The notes beneath the pieces were generated by a model, which worked only from the letters and a program-made list of their open reading frames with translations, had not been told where the DNA came from and ran no database searches. Source: Phycisphaerae bacterium (GTDB lineage: Bacteria; Planctomycetota; Phycisphaerae; Sedimentisphaerales; UBA12454). From it: a stretch of DNA of 6,369 nucleotides. The stretch spans positions 1-6,369 of the forward strand of contig JAQTQF010000111.1 of assembly GCA_028712345.1 (NCBI GenBank), written 5' to 3'. Both the position numbers and the translations under genes were made by a program. Shown here piece by piece: positions 1 through 5,299 of the stretch; the stretch's first letter is position 1, and each line of letters begins with the position of its first letter.

Positions 1-970
1 GAGCGGCCAGAAACTCAAGCTCCTTTTCGCTCCTGAGATGCGGAGCGTGGTCCGAGGCCAGAGCGTCAACCGTGCCGTCTTTGATAGCCTGCTTGAGAGC
101 GGCGATATCTGCATCGGTTCGCAGCGGGGGATTTACCTTATAATTAGTATCGTAATCGCAGCAGGCATTGTCGGTCAAAAGCAAATGATGCGGCGAAACC
201 TCGCAGGTAACCGGCAGACCTTCCTTTTTTGCCTGCCTGATAAGTTCAATCGAACGGGCGGTTGAAATATGCTGAGCGTGATAACGCATATTTGTTTTTC
301 TGACAAGCTGGATGTCCCGCCAGAGCATCATTTCTTCGGCAAGCGGGTCGAGGCCGGGCAGGCCGAGTACGGTTGAGTTATAGCCGGCGTTCATAACACC
401 TGCTCCTGCGAGCGAATTGTCCTGACAATGCTGGCTTATAACGACATTTTTTAGCATTGAAGCGTATTTCAACGCCTTGAGCATTATAGCGGCATTCTGC
501 ACGCCGCTGCCGTCGTCAGTAAAACCTACAGCGCCGGCCTGAGCCATAAGACCCATCTCGGCTAACTGCCGGCCTTCTCTTTTTTGCGTGATAGCGCCCA
601 TTACATAGATATGAGTTTTTCTCGCCTGTCTGCCCATTCTGTGAATGTATTCGACGCTTGTCGCATCGTCTATCGGCGGGTCGGTGTTCGGCATACAGAC
701 AACAGAGGTAAAACCTCCCGCAACCGCGGCGGCTGAACCGGAAGCGATTGTCTCTTCTTCCTCATCGCCCGGCTGGCGGAAGTGAACATGAATATCAATC
801 AAACCCGGCAGGACTAATTTGCCTGCCGCGTCGATTGTGGTATCCGCCTGCGTTTTAACCTGTCCGACCTCGGCAATTTTTCCGTCAACGACAAGAACAT
901 CGGCCTTGCCGTTGATTTTGTTGGCCGGGTCGATTACGAATCCGTTTTTTATAAGTGCGCTTTTAGCCAT
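1..970 (-). CDS. pyrC: Dihydroorotase, class I (PyrC), 3' end cut off by the window edge
   Basis: This enzyme interconverts N-carbamoyl-aspartate and dihydroorotate, the third step of cytoplasmic de novo UMP synthesis. I read 323 complete codons from the ATG at 970-968 without a stop. The amidohydrolase metal ligands are all visible: HVH at residues 61-63 (inside DIHVHFRQPG), D153 in GFTDDG, H181 in SQHCQD, H234 in HAQHIS, and D307 in ASDHAPH. H61, H63 and D153 sit where Aquifex/Bacillus class I enzymes have them, so this is not one of the inactive PyrC-like paralogs that accompany some aspartate carbamoyltransferases. The substrate-binding MPNTDPP is at 93-99. Class I enzymes are usually about 425-430 residues, so roughly 100 C-terminal residues lie beyond base 1. 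No clear Shine-Dalgarno sequence precedes the ATG. The gene is the third of a pyrR-pyrB-pyrC operon, and in Aquifex this enzyme class assembles with PyrB. Confidence 0.96.
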   Translation of the reverse strand, partial: MAKSALIKNGFVIDPANKINGKADVLVVDGKIAEVGQVKTQADTTIDAAGKLVLPGLIDIHVHFRQPGDEEEETIASGSAAAVAGGFTSVVCMPNTDPPIDDATSVEYIHRMGRQARKTHIYVMGAITQKREGRQLAEMGLMAQAGAVGFTDDGSGVQNAAIMLKALKYASMLKNVVISQHCQDNSLAGAGVMNAGYNSTVLGLPGLDPLAEEMMLWRDIQLVRKTNMRYHAQHISTARSIELIRQAKKEGLPVTCEVSPHHLLLTDNACCDYDTNYKVNPPLRTDADIAALKQAIKDGTVDALASDHAPHLRSEKELEFLAA

Positions 971-974
971 TTAA

Positions 975-1002
975 CCCAAAACTCAAAACCAAGAATTCAA
1001 AA
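975..1002. repeat. Four degenerate 7-base tandem repeats filling the pyrB-pyrC gap
   Basis: Read on the plus strand the units are CCCAAAA (975-981), CTCAAAA (982-988), CCAAGAA (989-995) and TTCAAAA (996-1002). The rough consensus is YYCAAAA; unit 3 is the most diverged. The array ends at the base before the pyrB stop codon and leaves only four bases before the pyrC start codon, so it makes up nearly the whole spacer. The units are seen directly. That they arose as a short tandem repeat is inference, since simple A/C-rich composition could mimic it. Confidence 0.55.
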
Positions 1003-1950
1003 CTATTTTTTTATCGCCGCTCCCTGATTGACAAGGAACATAACAGCCATTCGAACCGCAAGGCCGTTGGCTACCTGTTGAAGTATGACACTGTTAGGCC
1101 CGTCGGCTACTTCGCTTTCAATTTCCAGACCTCTGTTAATCGGACCGGGGTGCATAACGAGAATATCGGGTTTTGCCTTTTTCATTCTCTCGACCGTCAG
1201 GCCGAAGTAATGCGAGTATTCCTTGATCGAAGGGAATGGATTTGACCCCATTCTTTCAAACTGTATTCGAAGCATATTGATTACATCAAGTTCGCCTAAA
1301 CAATCGTCAAGCGAATAGCTTACTTTTACCGGCAGTTTTTCGACCTTTGCGGGCATCAGGGTAGGCGGGCCTACAAGGATAACCTCGGCGCCGAGTTTTG
1401 TCAGTGCATAGATATTGCTTCTGGCGACTCTCGAATGCGCAATATCGCCGACGATTCCGACCTTAAGGCCTTCGAGCGAGCCTTTGATTTTTCTTATGGT
1501 ATAAGCATCTAAAAGTCCTTGGGTAGGGTGTTCGCAGTATCCGTCGCCTGCATTTATGACACAGGCGTTTATATTCCTGCTCAAAAACTTCGGGGCGCCT
1601 CCCGCGCTGTGTCTTATTACTACTATATCAATTCCCATCGCCTCGAGGTTTCTGGCGGTATCGAGCAGGGTTTCGCCCTTGCTGACGCTGCTGGATTTCT
1701 GAGTAAATTCTATGACATCTGCGCTTAATCTGTTGGCGGCCAGCGAAAAGCTGTTGCGTGTTCTTGTGCTGTCCTCGAAGAAAAGATTGACCACGACTTT
1801 GCCGCGGAGGGTAGGGGCTTTTTTGACGCTCCTTGTGCTGATTTCCTCAAAACCTTCGGCGGTATCGAGAATGTGCTCGATTTCCTGGCTGCTTAAATCC
1901 CGCAGACCTATCAGATGCTTATGCTTCCAGATAAACTGATTTTTTTTCAT
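1003..1950 (-). CDS. pyrB: Aspartate carbamoyltransferase catalytic subunit (PyrB)
   Basis: PyrB condenses carbamoyl phosphate with L-aspartate to N-carbamoyl-aspartate, the committed step of pyrimidine synthesis. At 315 residues it has the normal length of a catalytic chain. The carbamoyl phosphate-binding signature FFEDSTRTRNSF spans residues 57-68 (S61-T-R-T-R65). K91 lies in the SVSKGETLLDT loop, R113-H114 in VIRHSAGG, HPTQ at 141-144, R174 in HSRVARS, R228/Q230 in MLRIQ, and HPGP at 267-270. All expected catalytic and aspartate-binding positions are present, so it should be active. Its ATG (1950-1948) overlaps the pyrR TGA in an ATGA junction, which implies translational coupling; the only Shine-Dalgarno-like run nearby is weak. 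pyrC follows 32 bases downstream. No pyrI regulatory-chain gene is visible in the window. Confidence 0.98.
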   Translation of the reverse strand: MKKNQFIWKHKHLIGLRDLSSQEIEHILDTAEGFEEISTRSVKKAPTLRGKVVVNLFFEDSTRTRNSFSLAANRLSADVIEFTQKSSSVSKGETLLDTARNLEAMGIDIVVIRHSAGGAPKFLSRNINACVINAGDGYCEHPTQGLLDAYTIRKIKGSLEGLKVGIVGDIAHSRVARSNIYALTKLGAEVILVGPPTLMPAKVEKLPVKVSYSLDDCLGELDVINMLRIQFERMGSNPFPSIKEYSHYFGLTVERMKKAKPDILVMHPGPINRGLEIESEVADGPNSVILQQVANGLAVRMAVMFLVNQGAAIKK

Positions 1951-2474
1951 ATTACAATTACTCTGTCCTGTTCATCCGATTCAACGAAATTTACCTGCAC
2001 GGATTTATCGACGGGCAGGTCGATTTTCAGACCGGCAAAATCCGCCGTGATAGGCAGTTCTCTTCCGGTTCTTTCGACAAGTACCGCAAGCCTTATCGCT
2101 TTTGGCCTGCCGAAGGCTATAAGCGCATCCATTGCCGCTCGCGTGCTTCTGCCAGTGTGCAGAACATCGTCAACGAGAATGATGACTTTTTCGCCTATGT
2201 CAAAGCCGATTTCGGTGCTTCTTACAAAGGGCTGAGAATCTCCCTGGGGCTCGTTTATGTCGTCCCGATAGAGGGTTATATCAAGAGTGCCGCAGGGGAT
2301 TTCGGTTTTTAGGATTTTGTTTAATTTGTCGCACAGCCGCATAGCAAGGATTTCCCCTCTGCTGCGAATACCGATAATAGCAATCGTATCGACTTTGCCT
2401 GTTCGAGAGGCAATGTCATCAGCCAGGGCGGTGATGCAACCGGCGATTTTATCGGAGTTTAACAGAACTTCCAT
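1947..2474 (-). CDS. pyrR: PyrR-family regulator / uracil phosphoribosyltransferase
   Basis: PyrR proteins are type I phosphoribosyltransferase-fold proteins. In Bacillus they bind pyr mRNA in response to UMP/UTP and PRPP, and many also convert uracil plus PRPP to UMP. The 175-residue product shows LDITLYRDD at 64-72, the PRPP loop VIILVDDVLHTGR at 97-109 (acidic pair D102-D103, then T107-G108-R109), and a GRELPI segment at 137-142. The N-terminus aligns without gaps, at an offset of 3, to B. subtilis PyrR as I remember it. Several positions linked to RNA binding there differ here: R19 becomes A16, H22 becomes D19, R146 becomes T143; R27 and R141 are kept as R24 and R138. An in-frame TGA three codons upstream makes the ATG at 2474 the first possible ATG. 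It leads the pyr operon and overlaps pyrB by four bases. Family assignment is firm; RNA-binding ability is uncertain. Confidence 0.95.
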   Translation of the reverse strand: MEVLLNSDKIAGCITALADDIASRTGKVDTIAIIGIRSRGEILAMRLCDKLNKILKTEIPCGTLDITLYRDDINEPQGDSQPFVRSTEIGFDIGEKVIILVDDVLHTGRSTRAAMDALIAFGRPKAIRLAVLVERTGRELPITADFAGLKIDLPVDKSVQVNFVESDEQDRVIVI

Positions 2475-2520
2475 AATATTGCTTCATTCCAAACTCGTTT
2501 ATTCCGAAACAGCTTAGGGG

Positions 2521-2546
2521 AAAGTATAGCAACTGTTGGATACTTT
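2521..2546. promoter_or_regulatory. Near-symmetric inverted repeat across the pyr promoter, possible operator
   Basis: AAAGTAT (2521-2527) and ATACTTT (2540-2546) form a perfect 7-base inverted repeat. Centred inside it is a second palindrome, CAACTGTTG (2530-2538). The element covers the -10 box and most of the spacer of the predicted pyr promoter, where a DNA-binding repressor would act. If transcription started further upstream it would instead fold as an RNA hairpin in the leader. No known factor is assigned. Confidence 0.4.
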
Positions 2547-2551
2547 AGCAA
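2523..2551 (-). promoter_or_regulatory. Predicted sigma70-type promoter of the pyrR-pyrB-pyrC operon
   Basis: On the minus strand a -35 box TTGCTA (2551-2546, 4 of 6 matches) is followed after exactly 17 bases by a -10 box TATACT (2528-2523, 5 of 6). Transcription would begin near 2516, giving a leader of only about 40 bases before the pyrR ATG. The motif fit is seen in the sequence; promoter activity is inferred. Confidence 0.5.
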
Positions 2552-2560
2552 GTGAACAAA

Positions 2561-2606
2561 TTTACCTCGTTTTTGGCCCTTACCCGTTTGGCGGCAAGAG
2601 GTTAAA
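2561..2606. repeat. Imperfect inverted repeat between the two divergent promoters
   Basis: TTTACCTC (2561-2568) is matched by GAGGTTAAA (2598-2606): a 5-base perfect arm ACCTC/GAGGT, then one bulged T, then TTT/AAA. The arms are 29 bases apart. The element lies between the -35 boxes of the pyr and subtilase promoters, so it is probably untranscribed. It could be a shared regulatory site or chance. Confidence 0.25.
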
Positions 2607-2643
2607 AAATAATTCAGGCAGTCTGGTAAAACTGAGTAAAATG

Positions 2644-2652
2644 TGGTATAAT
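2644..2652 (+). promoter_or_regulatory. Predicted extended -10 promoter of the subtilase gene
   Basis: A perfect TATAAT box (2647-2652) is directly preceded by TGG (2644-2646), fitting the TGn extended -10 element. The -35 region 17 bases upstream, TGGTAA (2624-2629), matches only 3 of 6 positions, which is tolerable for extended -10 promoters. The start of transcription would be near 2659, about 30 bases before the TTG start codon. Confidence 0.5.
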
Positions 2653-2688
2653 GATCCTGTATATTTTTTGATTTTTTAGGATAGTTTT

Positions 2689-4143
2689 TTGAGAAGTCGT
2701 TTTTTAGATATTTTGGCGGTTTTCCTCCTGTTTTGTACCTCGCCGGTACTTGCAGGAATCGAGCCTGCTGCGCTTGATGTTGCCGGTGTTTACAAGGTTG
2801 GGGATATTGACCCTAATCTTACCGGCAAAGGCGTGAACATTGGTCTTGTCTGCCGAAGCGATACCTACAACGGCTTGGATCCACGGAATGATTACAGGCC
2901 TGATATTTCGCACGATTGCTTTAAAGATATGGAAATTAAATTTTATGATGACAAGCCCGAACAGGCGGGTGTTTCGCCTCATTCAACCGCAATAGCGTCA
3001 ATACTTGCCGGTTTGGATGCCAATGCAGTGTCTTCGGAGTTTGGCGGATTTTCATATGAAGGCGTCTGTCCGGATGCGCAGATTGATGTTTACGAATTTC
3101 GTCACTTCATTGCCGAGTATGTTTTTGAGGGTTTTTGGCCGCAGGTTGATTTGCTTACGATGAGTCTCGGCTGGGTGGTTGAGGACTGGTGGACAAGGGG
3201 CATAGACAATATGGCTGAGAATTTCGGCGTATTAGTTATCGCAGCTATCGGGAATGGAAAATCAGCACATGATTTACCTTTGTATCCGGCGGCTGGGGCG
3301 AATGTTCTTGCGGTCGGTGTGGCCGACTCGGCAGGAACTTTGACGAATTTCAGCGTTCCTGACCCGAATCGTTCAACACAAGGACCAACGCTGGATGGCC
3401 GATGCAAGCCGGATATTATTGCCCCCGGCAATTGTCTTATAGCTCTGGCGGGTACCAAAGACGGTTTTGCCGCAAGCGGAGATTATTCGAGTTTTGCCGC
3501 CCCCGTTGTTACCGGTGTCGCCTCAATGCTTATCCAGAAGGCCAGAAGCAATCCCGATCTTCGGCTTGCCGCTTCGCCGTTTATGGGCAACTGTATCTTA
3601 AAATCAATTCTGATGACCAGTGCGAAAAAACTGCCCGGCTGGCATAAAGGTTTTGATTCGAGCGATGATGACCATGAATATCCGCTTGATTTCAAGCAGG
3701 GCGCCGGGATGGTTGATGCCAAGGCTGCTTACAATGTCCTGACCGCAGGGGTGCAGATGGGCGGGGATATTAAAACTTCCGGCTGGACGGTCGATATAAT
3801 TGAACCGAATTACAGCTCGGAAAAAGTTTATAATTTCAAAAATGAAAAGACCGAAGAGGCTCATCTTTCGGTTGTGCTTACCTGGAACAAGGTTTATCAA
3901 AACAGATACCCGTTTGAGCCGTTATCGCAAAGACAAGCGGATTTACAGATTGAGCTGTGGAAGACCGAAGCCGGCGGCAATCAGGAGCTTGTCGATTACA
4001 GCGACAGTCCCGTTGATAATATCGAACATCTTTATACGAATATCGAGCCGAACACCGAATACAAACTTGTCGTTTCTCACAGCGACAATTCAGAATTACC
4101 GCAAGTTTCCATACCTTATGCGATATCGTGGCAGGTTAAATAA
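2689..4143 (+). CDS. Secreted subtilisin-family (S8) serine protease
   Basis: This is an exported serine endopeptidase of 484 residues. The TTG start is supported by AGGA at 2678-2681, seven bases upstream, and by the signal peptide that begins there: basic RSR, a hydrophobic stretch at 7-16, and a likely cut after SPVLA (residue 22). The cysteine at 16 is preceded by F, so it is not a lipobox. The catalytic set can be assigned as D58 (VCRSDTYNG, where most subtilases have DTG), H98 (PHSTAIASILAG instead of HGT), oxyanion N189 (AAIGNG) and S268 (YSSFAAP instead of GTSMAAP). Other family marks are MSLG at 158-161, KPDIIAPG at 240-247 and GAGMVDA at 338-344. Residues from about 355 to the end form a beta-rich domain resembling the C-terminal sandwich of S8 proteases. 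Six cysteines remain after cleavage (55, 77, 127, 239, 249, 302). No PEP-CTERM tail or membrane anchor is seen, so free secretion or periplasmic location is likely. Substrate unknown. Confidence 0.9.
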   Translation: MRSRFLDILAVFLLFCTSPVLAGIEPAALDVAGVYKVGDIDPNLTGKGVNIGLVCRSDTYNGLDPRNDYRPDISHDCFKDMEIKFYDDKPEQAGVSPHSTAIASILAGLDANAVSSEFGGFSYEGVCPDAQIDVYEFRHFIAEYVFEGFWPQVDLLTMSLGWVVEDWWTRGIDNMAENFGVLVIAAIGNGKSAHDLPLYPAAGANVLAVGVADSAGTLTNFSVPDPNRSTQGPTLDGRCKPDIIAPGNCLIALAGTKDGFAASGDYSSFAAPVVTGVASMLIQKARSNPDLRLAASPFMGNCILKSILMTSAKKLPGWHKGFDSSDDDHEYPLDFKQGAGMVDAKAAYNVLTAGVQMGGDIKTSGWTVDIIEPNYSSEKVYNFKNEKTEEAHLSVVLTWNKVYQNRYPFEPLSQRQADLQIELWKTEAGGNQELVDYSDSPVDNIEHLYTNIEPNTEYKLVVSHSDNSELPQVSIPYAISWQVK

Positions 4144-4190
4144 TATCGCATACCCTTTCCTATACCTGGGTTTTGCTTAAATTTTTCCGC

Positions 4191-4245
4191 ACAAAATTAC
4201 CGCTAACGCAATTTCCGGTGTTTTACCGGACCTTGAAAATTTTGT
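4191..4245 (+). terminator. Nested inverted repeats after the subtilase gene, possible terminator
   Basis: An outer perfect 8-base inverted repeat, ACAAAATT (4191-4198) and AATTTTGT (4238-4245), encloses a compact hairpin TCCGGT-GTTTT-ACCGGA (4214-4230). The inner stem is not directly followed by a T run. T-rich sequence comes only with the outer arm (TTTTGTTTGT, 4240-4249), so a classic intrinsic terminator is only weakly supported. It starts 48 bases past the subtilase stop codon. Confidence 0.35.
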
Positions 4246-4328
4246 TTGTCCCCATTTCGCAAAACTCAATTTATTTCTTATTATTTATATGTGCAGCATC
4301 TCCCCTGTCCCTGGGTTTCTATCCGGGA

Positions 4329-4356
4329 TTGAGAGTGCGGCTCTGTAGAAAATAAT
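4329..4356 (+). promoter_or_regulatory. Predicted promoter of the PEP-CTERM protein gene
   Basis: A -35 box TTGAGA (4329-4334, 5 of 6) and a -10 box AATAAT (4351-4356, 5 of 6) are separated by 16 bases. Transcription would start near 4363, immediately before the ribosome binding site GAGG at 4368-4371, which lies 10 bases ahead of the ATG at 4382. A separate promoter fits the inverted repeats upstream, which may end the subtilase transcript. Confidence 0.4.
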
Positions 4357-4381
4357 GTTAAAGGCGTGAGGTTGAAATAAA

Positions 4382-5299
4382 ATGCTGAATGTTAAATACA
4401 TCTTTAGGGTGTTTGTTGCGTCAATTTTATTGACTGTTTGCCTGACACAGGCAACAACCCTGAATATCGGTCAGGTCGGGCTCTGGGCAGGCGGAACTAT
4501 CGGTTTTGGGGACAATGTTTCGGTTGCCGGTTCGATAGCTTCAGGCGGGAGTATTTCTGCCGGCAACAATATGAGCCTTAATTCGATTTACACCGAAAGC
4601 GGCATTTGGACGGGCAATAATTCCATTATCAACGGCGACATTCTTGCCAACAGACAGGTGCAAATCGGCAATAATGTTGTAATCAGCGGTTCGGTTACAA
4701 GTTTTGGCGATTTTACGCTGCCCGTGCTTGGTTTAATGGAGCAGACTGCTATTGGGACAAATGATATTTACGGTAAAAAGAACAGCACAACCACTGTTTC
4801 AGCTGATTCGTATAGAGATTTCAGCTTTGATAAAAACACAACTCTCAATATTTCTGCCGGCCAGTACAATTTGCGGAATTTCTGGGTGAATAGAAGCAGC
4901 ACCGTCAATGTCGATACTTCGGCAGGCGATGTTGTGCTTAATGTCTCCGGCAGTTTCGGTACATCGAAAGAGGTGTCGTTTGTGAACAGCGGTCCGGGCA
5001 ATTTGTATATAAATGTTTTCGGCCATGATGTCTGGCTTGATGACAGTGTCAAACTAAGCGCTGTTTTGAAAGTTTACGGCGGCAACATTGACGCGGATAA
5101 TTCAGTACAGCTTTCGGGTCAATTTTTCGCTACCGGCGATATATGGCTGGGCAACAATTCCAGTCTTTCTTTTGTTTCGGGTACACCGGCATCGTCAATA
5201 CCTGAGCCGGCGTCATTGGTAATATTTGCGGTAATGGGTCTTTGCAGTTTTATTGTGAAAAACCAGCGTCCCAAATATACAGAAGTCCCGGCGTCGTGA
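4382..5299 (+). CDS. Exported beta-helix-like protein with a PEP-CTERM sorting tail
   Basis: The 305-residue product is not a family I can name, but its layout is clear. A signal peptide covers about residues 1-24 (MLNVKYIFR then a hydrophobic run, likely cut after LTQA). Residues about 35-105 contain turns GDN or GNN starting at 43, 61, 78 and 96, a period of 17-18 residues typical of one beta-helix coil, as in bactofilin-like folds. A less regular stretch (about 105-190) follows. A second block has rungs DDSVKL, DNSVQL and NNSSLSF whose serines at 222, 241 and 260 are spaced by 19. The end has IPEPAS at 273-278, a hydrophobic segment at 279-292 and a basic patch K293-R296-K298: a PEP-CTERM signal, which exosortases recognise and process for surface or matrix attachment. 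Seven further residues follow the basic patch, somewhat long for this signal. GAGG at 4368 supports the start. Its last 50 bases overlap the 3' end of sppA. Confidence 0.85.
   Translation: MLNVKYIFRVFVASILLTVCLTQATTLNIGQVGLWAGGTIGFGDNVSVAGSIASGGSISAGNNMSLNSIYTESGIWTGNNSIINGDILANRQVQIGNNVVISGSVTSFGDFTLPVLGLMEQTAIGTNDIYGKKNSTTTVSADSYRDFSFDKNTTLNISAGQYNLRNFWVNRSSTVNVDTSAGDVVLNVSGSFGTSKEVSFVNSGPGNLYINVFGHDVWLDDSVKLSAVLKVYGGNIDADNSVQLSGQFFATGDIWLGNNSSLSFVSGTPASSIPEPASLVIFAVMGLCSFIVKNQRPKYTEVPAS

Noticed and set aside
1915..2235. Plus-strand frame of 106 codons opposite pyrR and the start of pyrB
   Set aside because: It is antisense to two well-supported enzymes and has low-complexity Ser/Thr/Leu-rich content typical of a mirror frame.
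2475..2688. PyrR-responsive attenuator or binding loop upstream of pyrR
   Set aside because: I looked on the minus strand for the conserved loop sequence and for a terminator with a T run. Neither is present, and the hairpin at 2521-2546 has a loop unlike the PyrR consensus.
2689..2754. Lipoprotein signal on the subtilase (LLFC at residues 13-16)
   Set aside because: A lipobox needs a small residue before the cysteine, and here it is F. The SPVLA site further on fits signal peptidase I.
3102..3458. Minus-strand frame of 118 codons inside the subtilase gene
   Set aside because: The opposite strand carries the subtilase oxyanion and KPDIIAPG motifs, which explain this sequence fully.
4201..4230. 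Integron attC-like or other recombination site around CGCTAACGC and the following hairpin
   Set aside because: The core motifs expected of attC are not matched, and there is no integrase or cassette context.
4173..4355. Open frame of 60 codons between the subtilase and the PEP-CTERM gene
   Set aside because: It has no convincing ribosome binding site, no recognisable domain and an irregular composition. It runs across the inverted repeats and the predicted promoter, so it is more likely non-coding.
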